A stretch of 64,000 nt of DNA from Amoebophrya sp. A120 (lineage: Eukaryota > Sar > Dinophyceae > Syndiniales > Amoebophryaceae). The stretch is taken from positions 3,531,902 to 3,595,901 of the forward strand of contig CAJINV010000005.1 of assembly GCA_905178155.1 (NCBI GenBank). The letters are read 5' to 3'. Positions 24,095-35,303 of the stretch are shown piece by piece (positions within the stretch are counted from its first letter, which is position 1; each line of letters begins with the position of its first letter). The notes beneath the pieces are model-generated. The model made no database searches, had not been told where the DNA came from, and saw nothing but the letters and a program-made list of their open reading frames with translations. The position numbers and the translations under genes are program-made.

Positions 24095-27000
24095 TCACGC
24101 AAAATTGACACTGCTGACTTTCATCCGCACGGAGAACCATGAGTATTCGCCAAAAAACGCGTAGCCGAGCATCCGCAGAAATTCCCGGGACCGGGTTTCC
24201 ATCAGGTCATGCTTCTGCCGCGGGGAAAGCTGCATCCTGCCGCCGCGCATCACGGGATACCTTTTGATGTTTTGGCTTGGTATATAACAATCACACTTGC
24301 ATCATGCAAAGTGAAATATCTACCTCCAATGAAAGCTCTTCCTCAAAAGTACGCAAAATCAGAAGATCTTCAGACATCTTCAATAATGAAAGATCAAGAG
24401 CCAGCTGCATCGATTGAATACTTAGCAAACATATACCCCAAAGCAATCGCCTGGGGGAGCGTATCTTGGTCGTTGGCAACGAAGACGTCGGTGCAGAGGG
24501 GCAAAAAAGCCTGTAGAAACTGGTCGAAACCGGGAATGGGTGGAGGGGTAATATTGGCTTGATGCGGAAGGTTTGTTATCTCCGTTGTACTAGTGGTTCT
24601 GTTTCCAGCTGCCAGGAAGTTGGTTTGTTCCAAAGTAGAACTACTACCCGCACCACTGACAGCAGTCGAGGAACCACCTCCAGTCATCGTGCTCACATTG
24701 GAATTGTCTCCCGCACTGCTCGCGGGAGAGGAGCCCGGAAGGTCGACCAGAATGTGCTCACCACCTACGCCAGCATCTGCACCGGACGGCGGTGGTGCGC
24801 CACCTGGTAGTTCACCACCTCCCGCAACAAGCTGCTGCGCAGCCGCGGTCATGTTGTGTTTGATTTTCTCCACGGATACATAGTCTCTCGACAAGGATCC
24901 CTGGTAGACGAGCTTAATTTCCACTTTCCACTTCTCCAGGGCTTTGACAAACTGGTTCACGTGCTTGCTCGTCCGGGAAAAATTCGAATTAACTTGCTGA
25001 TGTGCAGCACCAGCTGGTCCACCACCAGTCGGGTGGTTGAAGTCCAATCCCGGGGGTTGCACCACGTGATTCCGCACGAGAATCTCGTTCATCAGCTGCC
25101 GATATGAAATACAAATATGTCTGGGTCTGGAAGGTTCCGAGATTTACCATGCAGTTTTTCCAAGCTCCGCCAAGTCTGCAATGCAGGGCCTAGCATCACA
25201 GGTTCTGCAGCCTCTTAGTGATGCTTGTTCCGCATGAGAAATGCCCTCTCAGCATGAGCAGAAGTGAGCATCTTGCGCAAGTCACGCAACACAGATTTGT
25301 GCAGGATGCGGGACACGCATCACAAGTTCCCAGCCTTCCAGACCCAGAGGACATATTTGCAATGCATAGCCGAACGCGAGTCGCTTCCGCGGCCACCGCC
25401 CAATTTTCCAGTTGAGAACTGATTTCCCGGATAAAAAGCGTATGCACGGCAAGAAATATGTCTGGGTCTGGAAATTTGTGATGCTAAAATGTGCATGATG
25501 AAAATACTTGCTTATGCAGGAAAGCATGAAAAGTTTGCAGAGCGCTTTCCCTTTCTCATAGGCAGCCCGCATGAGATTGAGAAACTGCGTTTTTGCATGC
25601 AAAAATGGCTGCGATAATTGCTGGTCACGCATTACAGAGTTCACAGGAATGCAAGACCAGCATTACAAGTTCCAACGTTCCAGACCCAGACACTTTTGCA
25701 TTTCATAAAGCGCAGACTTGATCAATTCCAGATACTCCGTCTTCCCAGACTCCGCTGAGTGAAACCGCAGCCACACGGAGTTCTTCTCCCGGCTTGATGT
25801 TTTCATCGAAGGCGGCTGCTGTGATTTATTGCCACCACTTTGGCCGCCTTGATGATGCCCCGAGGTGGAGGACCTGCTTTGGTTGCTAGACTGCCGCTCG
25901 AGATTCAGTTTCTGTAGGGGAAGGGTTTGATGTTGACCAAGCTGCTGTTGTACCATGATGTGTTCACTTGTTACCCCAGAAGATGCTCCGGGCGAATTCG
26001 ACGGGGACTGGCGTACGGGTGAAGCCGAAGGAGATTGCCGGGGCGGGGATCGTCGAGGCGGGGAATTCGGAGCTCCTGTGAGGGTCATCTTCAAAGCTGG
26101 AGGCGTGGCCGGAGATGGAGATGAAGCAGACATCGACGCAGGATGAAATTGCACACTGTCCGGGCTGTTATGTAGTTGCGGTGATCCATTATTTAGAGGA
26201 GTCGGAGATGAAGTTGTCCGTCGTTCATGATCCGAAGAAGTAGCGTGCTGCTTGGTCGTGTTCTCCTCGCGAGGAGACGGGCGCGGGGAGGGCACCAAAG
26301 CCGCTGCGGTACTACTAGCAAACACTTGGTCGGGTAGAGTAACGCCGGACGTCGGGCGAGTTCGACTATTCAATATTCCGCGATCTTCCCCTCCGCTGTC
26401 ATTTTTCATCAGCGGCTGTAAGTTCTGCGCTGCGGCCGCGAGCAGAAATCCCGCGAGAATGCACAGCAATGCGCACAGAATCAGCACCAAACACTGCATC
26501 TTTTTCGAGCTAGCGAGAATAGCGAGGAAAGTCGTATCTTCGACCTCTTCATCTTCAGATGAGCAGTCTGGGTGCAGTTCGTGGCCGGAATTTTTTTTAC
26601 TTCCGTGTTTTAGAAGTTTCGACGACGGTGGCGGTACAAACATTGACCGACGGGAGGATCGTGTCGAGTAGTAATACGCCGCGTCGTTGTAGCTGCTGCG
26701 GTTCATCTTTCTGTGGTAGTTGCCGCTCATCTTCCGATGTATGCAATACAAATTTCCCGTACATGTACAACATACATCACAAATCTCACCAATTTGGAGC
26801 GTAAAGCTTGTCGTGCTAAACTAGGATCGAAGCCAAGTTTTGTCATGCAGAGACCGCATCTGTACGTGTACGGGAAATTTACTGTGGATACGATGGTGCT
26901 GAATATTATGGCCATGAAGATCTTCTTCGCGACTAGAGTTGCAGCTTTGATCGTTGTTCATCATGATGTTCTTGTTGTACATCTTGATCGCTCTTTCAGC

Positions 27001-30000
27001 TTCGTTCCCCTGCCCTTCGTGCCCAGTCATGGTCCGGTTGTACATGTTCGTTGCCGCGCCCGCAACCCGCTTACTTGCGACGGAATGGTGGAACAGGAGG
27101 TCAGGCGTCTGTTGTTCATGGTCGTTATCATGAATATCGTTTTCTTCTGCATCGATATCAGCGTCAGAAGAGAGCAAGTGATTGTGCTCGGACGGTCTGG
27201 AGATGCGGTTGCGGGCATTTTTCGTGATAGACGTGTTCCTGGTGTTGTTGGTAGTTGTGCCGTTCTTGTTTCCACCCATCAGGAGGTTGTGGCCACCGAT
27301 GTATTTGGTGTAAGTTGTTTTCGCAGTGGTTCCATTTTTCCCATGGTGTTGCACCATCGCCCCGGCGCGCCGGCCTGCGGCATGGGGAGGGGCTTCCAGG
27401 TTTTGCCCCGGTCCAGCCCCAAACTCATGCTGCTGTTGCGAATTAATATACCCGTGATTTTTACTAGCTCCACCAGACGCTGGCCCAAAATGCATGTTGC
27501 CATGTTTATTCGCCAACATCTGCTTATTTTTCGTGCTATGATGCTGAAGATGGTGCAGCGAGGTGGTCATGTAGCTATCGTGAAGATGATCATGTTGACC
27601 ACGGCCGCCTTTTCCACCTCCGTGATGATACTTATGAAAACCGGCACCGCCGGCACCCCTTTCCGAGTCGTGATCCCAATAAGTAGATGAAGCACGCTTA
27701 ATATCATTTCCAGCACGAAAATTATGCCCACTGCTCCGGCCGAAAATGTGGTGCATATTCTTGCCTCTAAAATCTTCATGATGGTTTTTTCCGCCGGCGG
27801 AGGACCGCTTATGATTCCCCCGTCGCCCACCTCCAGAAGCCATGATGCTGCTCTGGTCCTCTCTTTGCTCATCAGATAGAAGCATTGGACTCGACGACAC
27901 CAATGTCGGGCTGTACCGTTCGCAAAAGATGTTACGACGGGTAGAGGAATGACGATGTAGTTGCTGGTGCTGGTGGCCATGCAGTCCACCATGATGTTGA
28001 CCGTTGTATACTGAAGAACCTCCACGACCTCCACGACCAGGAGCATAATTCTTACTGTTCTGATTTGACGCAATGCTGCTGGACAGACTTTCCCGGCCGG
28101 TCAACGAGTTCTTGAAATTGTGCTGCTGTTGAACAATCCGCACGTCCGGGTCCACGAGCAAGCTTGGGCTGGGGTACTGCCGAAAGTGGTAATTCCCAAC
28201 ATGCTTTTCCAACAACTCAGTCTGCTGCTTCGGCTTGATGTTCGACGGTTGCAGCTGTTGTTGTTGACCCAGAAGTTGTTCTTGTTGAGATGCTCCACCT
28301 AACACGCTAGATTGCGGCTGCAGCTGCTGTGCTGATTCTACTACACCGTCTACTTCCACCGAAGACCTGCCGCGCTCTTGCTCGTGGTCAACGACGTGGT
28401 GGGAGTTCAGCAAGTTCATATTTTCGTGCCCGAGTGGTCCTATCAACTGTAAAAATGTCTGGGTCTGGAAGAGTTCATGTTTGTCATGCTTGTCTGGCAT
28501 GACTCTTAAATCTGTCATGCACGTTACCCAAGAGCCCCGCTTTTCTGTGATGCAGAAGCGCAGTTTGTCATGTTGGAAGGCTAAGGGCAGGGCGTCCCAT
28601 TCGTTTATAAACTTAAAACGGTAGCCACCTACCCAGCAAACTCTGAGTGGCATAAGCACGGGCAAAGCGATCACTACCGAGAGACAGCCACAAGAGCTCC
28701 TGGGACGGCTGCGGGATGAGCTTTGTAGCTATCTGAGTAGGGATAACTTTGCCGGCAGACCCACCAGCGCTGAGGGATAAAAGAAAAGAAAAAAAGCGGT
28801 AAAGTCATCTACTATGGCACAGTCCTAGATACGAAAAAACCCATCTTAAAAAAGTGAGGCAAGATGAAATGCAGTTGCTTTCATGGCGAGCAGCCGCAAA
28901 CAAGGCGAACTGTCGCTGCGGACAAATGCAAACACGTCCGCAACCGAGGGAGCAGAGATAGAACCGCGCACACCACCGACCGAGACAGCATCAGATCATG
29001 CAAAAGGCCGGAACAAGCCCGAAAAACCAAGGGCGGAGCAAGAGCAACTACATTACAAACCCCAAGACGGGAAATAAACTATCTAACCCAAGCTACTAAG
29101 TATATTTTACCTTGACTAACACTAAATACTAGCGCGCGTCTACACTGATCCACTTCTGCCCGTACCGTCTTTAGCCTGACTTTCTCGACCACCCTAAGAA
29201 GTGGCTCGAAATTCATGACCAAACAAGAGAAAGCCAAGGACTAAAGTGCTCTCTATTTTCCGCGTCTTAGATGGTTGTCCATGGGTACGGGTGCTAGCTC
29301 ACCTAGGACAACCACGCGAAAAATACGTGGATTACAACACTACAGCTACTACTTCTACGTCGAAGTCTCTCATAGACCCATGGCACAGACAGAGGAACAC
29401 GAAAGCCACAAGGAACGAACAAGCTCTAATCGAGCTGGCCACTGTAGTGTCAGTTCCCATGCACGTCAAAACTGAAAACGTTAGTCGTCTGCTCAGTCTC
29501 TGTCCCGTGCAACCACATCTACATACATAATTTTCACATGCATAGCGGACAATCAGGCGTGAGAAAGTCTTCTTGTTGAAGAACGCCGGTGGCACAAAAG
29601 AAAGCGACACAAGAAGAAAACCGACACAGAAGCGCAGTTTGTCATGCAGAATAGGTAACAACTAGGAGCTCAGAGACTTGTCATGCTGAGCCAGCATTTG
29701 TAGCCTCATCATGAGACGCCACCCAGCATCACAAGTTTCCAAACCCAGACATTTTTACTTTTGATAGGTCCGTGATCGGGACTACTGTCTTCCTCCAGCT
29801 GGATATTTTCTTCCTGCTCGCCACGATGTGGGTGGTCGGCTCCTGCTAAACTACGCCCGACGACACTTTGCAACAGAGATCGCTTCGTACTACTCATGTT
29901 GTTGACGTTCATGTTCATCCCACTGCTAGTATGCAGTTCCTCGCCTGTAGACACCAAATGGCGACTTTCGATCTGGGCTTCGTCGTCTTCAATTTCGATC

Positions 30001-30701
30001 ATAGCAGCAGGAGGCCCTCCTGGTGGTCCTCGCAGTCCAGAATTTATTTGAGTTCCACCCACTGAAGGTTCTCCAAGAGCAGGATTCACCACTCCGCCCA
30101 AATTTTTATGGCTCATCACATTTTTATCTTCATCCAGTAAAAAAATGTCCTGTCGCGCGTCCTGTTCTTCCTCGTCGTCGCCCGGACTGAATCGTCGGAA
30201 GTCTTCTTCACTCGTGCCCGCACCTCCACCACCCCGACAAGTCCCTCCGCCAAGACCGAAATTTCCTAAACTCGTTGCTGTGGTGTCTTCCACCAAAACC
30301 ATGTATGGCGTTCTCAAACGTTACATTCTCAGCTGTTACCTGATTTGTCATGCAAAATGACCATGAGCCACAAGACGTTCCAGCTGCTTCACATGACAAG
30401 TTCTCGAATGGCTAGCCAGCGTCTAAATCTGTGCCAAATCTGTCACGCAAGACGCGCAAGCTCCCTCCTTTCACTTTTGCCATTCTTGCATCACAAATTC
30501 ATGTAACAGTTGAGAATGTAACAGTTGAGAACGCCATACCATGCGCGAGGGCGTTATGTTCGTCGTCGCAAGGGAGGAGGAAAGAACCGCGGAGGGACGC
30601 GGGGAAGATTTAGAAATGTTGGAGGTGTTGGATGAGGCTGATGGATTGATGACGTCCTCTTTGCTGACGGAGCCTTCGGTCTGATGCGGGACGACACTCA
30701 T
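24095..30701 (-). CDS. Large single-pass membrane protein, 7 exons
   Basis: Exons are 30539-30701, 29767-30298, 26891-28435, 25708-26734, 25369-25435, 24433-25097 and 24095-24256. They sum to 4161 nt, a continuous frame of 1386 residues. The first about 820 residues are polar and rich in His, Gly, Asn, Gln and Ser. A single hydrophobic span (QCLVLILCALLCILAGFLLA) lies near residues 825-845. A Pro/Ser-rich stretch follows, then a more globular helical C-terminus (residues about 1080-1386) with regions around LFIREISSQLENW and RQKHDLMETRSREFLRML. I do not recognise a family. Six introners interrupt the gene and all junctions keep frame. The ATG at 30701 is the first in-frame Met, but the frame is open further upstream, so a 5' exon could be missing. 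A stop at 24095 ends the last exon. Confidence 0.7.
24262..24432. mobile_element. Introner-like insertion (membrane-protein gene, last intron)
   Basis: 171 bp between copies of ATACC (24257-24261 and 24433-24437). The inverted ends are weak (ATGTTTGC against TTTTGATGTT). Removal joins LGY to PVMRGG in frame. Confidence 0.6.
25103..25368. mobile_element. Introner element, family A1 (membrane-protein gene)
   Basis: 266 bp with the TGTCTGGGTCTGG terminal repeat. Perfect duplication GCCGA at 25098-25102 and 25369-25373. Excision gives TRVRQLMNE in frame. No sliding of the junction within the duplicate gives GT-AG. Confidence 0.9.
25441..25707. mobile_element. Introner element, family A (membrane-protein gene)
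   Basis: 267 bp. Perfect duplication AAGCG at 25436-25440 and 25708-25712. Excision joins KSAL to FIREIS in frame. Only a 67-bp exon separates it from the introner at 25103. Confidence 0.9.
26740..26890. mobile_element. Introner element, family D (membrane-protein gene)
   Basis: 151 bp. Terminal repeats contain AAATTTCCCGTACATGTAC and its near-complement. Perfect duplication CGATG at 26735-26739 and 26891-26895. Excision gives HHRKMSGN in frame. Confidence 0.9.
28441..29766. mobile_element. Introner element, family A2, interrupted by a nested insertion
   Basis: The ends TATCAACTGTAAAAATGTCT and complement are flanked by perfect duplication GGTCC (28436-28440, 29767-29771). Without the nested 1054-bp insert and its 20-bp repeat the element is 252 bp, close to the intact relative at 53982-54236 (255 bp), which lies in the opposite orientation. 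Excision joins DHGP to LGHEN in frame. Confidence 0.9.
28573..29626. mobile_element. Nested 1054-bp insertion inside an introner
   Basis: It is flanked by a perfect 20-bp direct repeat, CAGAAGCGCAGTTTGTCATG, at 28553-28572 and 29627-29646. The intact relative at 53982 has this site once, in diverged form. The insert has no long coding frame, no inverted ends and no poly-A tail that I can see. A long duplication would fit target-primed or staggered integration of a non-autonomous element. Confidence 0.85.
30304..30538. mobile_element. Introner element, family C (membrane-protein gene)
   Basis: 235 bp. Ends TATGGCGTTCTCAAACGTTA and complement. Perfect duplication CCATG at 30299-30303 and 30539-30543. 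Excision gives SRMVLVED in frame. Confidence 0.92.
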
Positions 30702-32099
30702 CTGGTCGTGCAGGATCTTGTTACTTGGCAAAGCTATGCTGAGTAACACGGATACTGGTCTGCTACAAGTCCTCTTGCAAGCGATCGAAGACCGAGAAGT
30801 CCTCTTGCAATCGACAACCGTTTGTTGTGATTCGGGTGCGACGTCGGCGGCGGCCCCAAGCGAGCAGTACTAGCAGAGAAGTCTTCTTAGGGCGCGACCT
30901 CTTCCACTGCTATTTTTTGCCCGTTCTGTATCATGTTGGTGCGCCCTGCTGCAGCTGGGGCTTTATGTACTCTTTACAAGGCACGACTCTACTTTTGCTA
31001 CGCGCCTAAGTCTTGAGCGGGTGATTTGCGTCAAGGACAGCAGCACTCGAGGAAGTTCATCACTTCTGACCGAGATTTTTCATAAGCACAAGCAGACATC
31101 ATCAAAGGGCTGCAGGCACAGTAGAGCTACGAAGATCATAAGCAAATTGAGAAATAAGCACCGAATCAACGAAATGACCGACCACGGAAATGAATGAAAT
31201 CGAACAGCGGCGTCAGTTCATCAACTCTATCGGCAATCGATGCACGTTGCAGCTTAGCACCGATTCTACAACATTTTGCTATCCATTGCCATTCACTGCT
31301 AAACACACTTGCGTCCCCTCGTCCAACAGATAAAGCATTCCATCCGTGGCGGTCCTCCGATTCCACATATTCCAAAAGCGAGTGCAGCGGTGAGAAAGAT
31401 ACGACATATGTAAAAGTTTTGTACAATACATTTTTCTTAAATTATTCGGTGAGCCTGCTTTCCTACCAAAGCCACGACTCACTGTCGCCTATGGTGTGAT
31501 ACTCAACATTTTTCAAAAAAGTCCTACTTTCAATTGTTGAATTCTAGTAAATATTTTTTTTCTTCTGTTGCATTATCCTTGTCCTTCTTCATGTTGACTG
31601 ATTTCTTGGAAATCCAAATGTTGCTGTAGACTTCTTTTCACCTTGGGCATTTGTCTGAAAATGTAAAAGCATTTCTGGCAAGGTCGAATACTCACTGTGT
31701 ATAGCCACACAGTCAAAAAATCGGCGGAAACTTCTAGTAGTTCGCTGTGTCTGTATATATTACCTCCTTTGCATCTTCACTAGATCTCATTGCTTCATCT
31801 TCTTCAACTACTCCGCTAAACGTAAAACTTAAACTGGCTCTTCTATCTCTACCTCCGTACTAGTAGAGGCACTACGTGATAACAATTGCTAATCCGTTGA
31901 TAATATGAGAAGTTGTTGTAAAAGTAAAATTGACTCTTGCTAAACCTGATCAAAGTCCGATACTCTGGTGCTTCTGAGCTAATTATTGCTGTTGGTAAAC
32001 GCTCCAATCAAAAGTACTAGGTAGTACTTGTTCATCTATTTTCTGTGTACCTCTCCTCCTCTTCGCCTTCTGCTTGCTCTATTTCCCGCCCCCTGTTCA
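30702..32099. other. Intergenic, AT-rich
   Basis: Only short frames, no repeats recognised. It separates the membrane-protein gene from the 3' end of the glycosyltransferase gene. Confidence 0.45.
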
Positions 32100-34960
32100 T
32101 CACACCTCGTCGTGAACGAGCGAACTTTTCATCTTCTTCATCTTCTGCATGAAAACGGCCTGCTTTTCCACAATCTGATCGCATCTTTTCAACTCGGCCG
32201 GCGAAAATCCGTGTCCGATCACCCCCGCCTCCGGGTCCGAGCAGAACCGGTAATTTACCCCCGCCGCAATTTTCCCGAACTTGACAAAGTGGCTGGGCGC
32301 GTCAACCAAATGGAAGGAGGACGGAAGTTCGTTGCTCCACAGCCAAACACCCCAATTCGTATCCTCCGACTTTCCTTCCCGCAGCCGCTCCGGGTGCCGT
32401 ATGGCATTCTCAAGCGTTACATCCTCAACTCCTGTTACATCAATTTCTAATGCAAGAATGGCAAAACTGAAAGGGGTGAATATTGCGCCTTTTGCATGAC
32501 AGATTTGGGACGGACTCTAGTACTATTTAGCGCGTCGAGAAGTTGTAATGCGAAGAAGGCTTGATCGTGTGAAAAGTGATAGCGTTTTTGCATGGCAAAT
32601 CGTGTAACAGTTGAGAGTGTAACGTTTGAGAACCCCATATGTCGCGCGACGTACGCCGCCACCCGATGCGTTATCGCGACACCGGAGGCACCAGATGGGT
32701 ATTCCGGGTAGTAGTGCTCATTGTAGCCGTACTGGTCCTTGTACTGGCTCTCCATCCTGTTCTTGCCCTTCTTGTATGCTGTGCAAAAAGTTGATGTATC
32801 GCGCTCGTAGTAAAAGTAATTATTGTAGTGGTCATGCAGGACAAAACCCTCTACCTGATTTGCTATGACAAATTGCATTTCGGTCCCTTAGAAAATTGTG
32901 AAAACTGTCATGCCATTCATACATAGTGCGATACTTTTATTTTTGTATCTGCATATCTTGTCATGCAGTAACGGGTAGAACTCTTCGTCGAACGACGGAT
33001 CCCCGTTCTTTCCCACGTCCAAAGCCGGTTGCTCGTAGTTCACGTTGCCGACGATCAGCCCCGGTATCCCCCAGAAAAAGACCGGCAGGCCAAATTTGTA
33101 ATGCAAAAGTAAATATAACAAAAAAATACGCATTACATGCCCTAAACAGCATTCTATGGCTTTCGCCCATGACAGATTTGCCTGTGTATCTATTGTTGCA
33201 TTACAAATCTGACCTGCCTGCTTTTTTCTGTGGGATACCCGGAGTTCCGTGGTCAAACTTCGCCCCAAAGTCCGTCTGCGGATGTTTCTTCAGTTTCTCC
33301 TTCTCGTCGGCGAGCAGCTGCGTCAGATACTTCTGCAGCGGCCGAAACTTCACGTACACATCGTCGTCGACCTTCACATATGCATTGCAAAAGTATCGCA
33401 CTCGTATAAATGCATTTCCTCAGCATGAGAAATGAAATTTGTAATGCAGATTTAACTTAAAAAAAGATTTGTATATGCATGACTGCAATACGAGTACGAT
33501 ACTTTTGCACAGGATATCACAATCCAGTCCAGAGTCGGATCTTTTTCCAGGAGCCACGCGATGGAGAGCTTCACTTTCTTGCTGATCGAGAAGTAGGTAT
33601 CCACGTGCGGCAACAACACCACATCCCCGTGCAAATCTGCTTCGGATTGTAGCGTTGCGTTGATTTTCCTCTCCTCGTTCGCTAGTTTCTTGTACTGTTC
33701 CTGTCTCGACAGCTGCCACGTGTTTGATGCAGGAGTTCCTGCTTTCGAAGTTGTGCCGTCCTTGTCCCATACATTCATCAACGCTGGGGACTCCGTGCAG
33801 TCCCATTTTGCAACTCGCATCTTTTCGGGCACTTCGCAACCCCGGGCGCCGACCATGAAGTACGCGATTTTGTTGTTGTATTTGCTGTTGAAGTTTTCCA
33901 GTTTGCTCTGCGGGTCGTTTGTTTGCTTGCTCTTGTCGTCACCTAGTACAACTTGTGGTCCTCCTCCACCTCCTGCTCTTCCGTGATACGTCGGGTTCTG
34001 CACGAAAAGCAACTGGTCCACGGGGTCCTTGTACAACTGAGGGTGCGTGTTTTTCTGCACCTTCAGCCACGTTTCCCGCAGCGCTTTCCTCGCTTCCCAG
34101 TTGGTTCTGCCGGAGAGGACCATCAGGATTATTTTTGGATTTGCCTCGATGAGAACTTGGTTGGAGAACATGTTCTCATCTTGTTCTGCTTGTTCCCCGG
34201 TGGTCGACGCCTTCGTCGTCGTGTCCAGCAAACCTACTGCAGTGCCTGTCGAGGTGGAAGATTTGATTTTTGCTCTGTTCCCAGCTGGTAGCAGATCTTT
34301 CAGCGGCGTCATTCCGTTGTGCAACATCGTTGCGGGGGTCGTAGAGCTTCCGAACAAAGACCATGATCCGCGACCTGTTGCAGCTGCAGCGGACAACTTT
34401 GAAGAAGCTCCTGCCGAGAGTTTTTGCGACACCTGCAGTGCCGACACCCCGTTGATTCTACTGGTGCGAGCCCTGATGTCATCTGCTTCCTGTTTCAGCT
34501 TCTCCTTGTCCCGATTATGGATGCTGTCCTCGTCGGAAAGAAAATTTTGGTTCGCATTTGTTCCTTTTGCTGCTTTATTTCCGTAGTTTATTTTTCCTTT
34601 TCCACCATTATCTTTGTCTTTCGCTTTACTACTTTCCGGGAACAGCCGTTGCAAAAACCGTTGCCTCCGGAGCTGCTTTCTGCGGTTCTGAACCAGGCGA
34701 AGGGTTTGCAAAGTCGCGTCGTCCTCCAACGCGTCTGCTTTGGGCGCGCCCGGAAAGTCATGCACGTGGCGGGGCAGAGAAAAGGTAGACGATTTCAGCG
34801 TCGCCTGCGCGCGGAGGCGGGTGCAAGCCACATCGCGATAGAAGTAGACTGCTGGCGTGTAGTTGGTCCACCACCAGGCGGCCCAGAGGTGGAGACCTAG
34901 ACTGTGGAGCAATCTAAGCGCGAAAGCTCGCGGCGGGCGCATGCTTTTCGTTCCATCCAT
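32100..34960 (-). CDS. GT31 beta-1,3-glycosyltransferase, 5 exons
   Basis: Exons are 33517-34960, 33214-33373, 32956-33083, 32640-32769 and 32100-32394, giving 718 residues. A type II signal anchor lies near the N-terminus (residues about 12-32). Residues 276-298 carry the GT31 start motif, with ILMVLSGRTNWEARKALRET. The metal-binding DxD site is VDDD at 483-486, the typical YPxYxSG motif is near 600 (YPEYPSGASG), and the catalytic EDxxxG motif is at 631-635 (EDTNWG). These match galactosyl- or N-acetylglucosaminyl-transferases that extend O- or lipid-linked glycans in the Golgi using UDP-sugars. A Lys/Ser-rich stem of about 230 residues is unusually long. The DDD codons are restored only after removing the introner at 33379-33516. 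The boundary of the intron at 33084-33213 is approximate: its donor is GT but its acceptor is not AG. Confidence 0.88.
32400..32639. mobile_element. Introner element, family C (GT31 gene)
   Basis: 240 bp, ends TATGGCATTCTCAA and complement. The 5-bp flanks TGCCG and TGTCG differ by one transition. Excision joins YVARH to PERLREG, directly upstream of the EDTNWG motif. Confidence 0.88.
32775..32955. mobile_element. Introner element, family B (GT31 gene)
   Basis: 181 bp with GTATCGCGC-type ends. Perfect duplication TCTTG at 32770-32774 and 32956-32960. Excision gives LLHDKKGKN in frame. Confidence 0.88.
33084..33218. mobile_element. Introner-like element, family G (GT31 gene)
   Basis: Inverted ends GGCAGGCCAAATTTGTAATG and a near-complement are separated by about 90 bp. 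The flanking duplication is unclear. The frame requires an intron length of 1 modulo 3. Confidence 0.6.
33379..33516. mobile_element. Introner element, family B (GT31 gene)
   Basis: 138 bp. Ends TATGCATTGCAAAAGTATCG and complement. Perfect duplication TCACA at 33374-33378 and 33517-33521. Excision joins DWIV to KVDDDVY, rebuilding the catalytic DxD site. Confidence 0.92.
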
Positions 34961-35303
34961 ATAAGGGAACGGCGTGCGTCCGCGTCGATTTTTTGGATGT
35001 GCGCTGCAGCTTCGCTTTGGTCCTCGCGGCGGTGGGGGAAGAAGAAGAAGAAGTCAAAGGAACTCCCGCGATGAACAGTGCGGAAGTACTACCCCTCGAA
35101 TGACCACAGTCCTCTTCTAAATCTTCACTGATGTTGAAACTACCGGACGGAAGAAGTATCGTTCGAGCGTCGTGAAAAGTGTCAGCCGGGAATACGAATA
35201 AATTGTTTCGGTTATTGCCTTCCTGCTGTCTGCTGCAAGGATAAGGAAGGATTTCTATCTCCTCCGCCCGGGTCTGTTTCAGGTGACCGCATCCGCCCGC
35301 CAT
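34914..35303 (-). CDS. Possible upstream exon or small ORF next to GT31 gene
   Basis: A 129-residue frame begins with ATG at 35303 and overlaps the first 47 bases of the GT31 gene in another frame. It has no recognised domain and contains Thr/Ser/Lys-rich sequence. It could be an extra 5' exon, but the GT31 start at 34960 already gives a normal type II topology, so I consider it weak. Confidence 0.25.
   Translation of the reverse strand: MAGGCGHLKQTRAEEIEILPYPCSRQQEGNNRNNLFVFPADTFHDARTILLPSGSFNISEDLEEDCGHSRGSTSALFIAGVPLTSSSSSPTAARTKAKLQRTSKKSTRTHAVPLYGWNEKHAPAASFRA

Noticed and set aside
26713-27690. 325-residue plus-strand frame
   Set aside because: It is antisense to the well-supported membrane-protein gene and crosses an introner.
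29180-29215. Dinoflagellate spliced-leader-like sequence (GGCTCGAAAT)
   Set aside because: It lacks the rest of the leader and a following donor site; only a few bases match.
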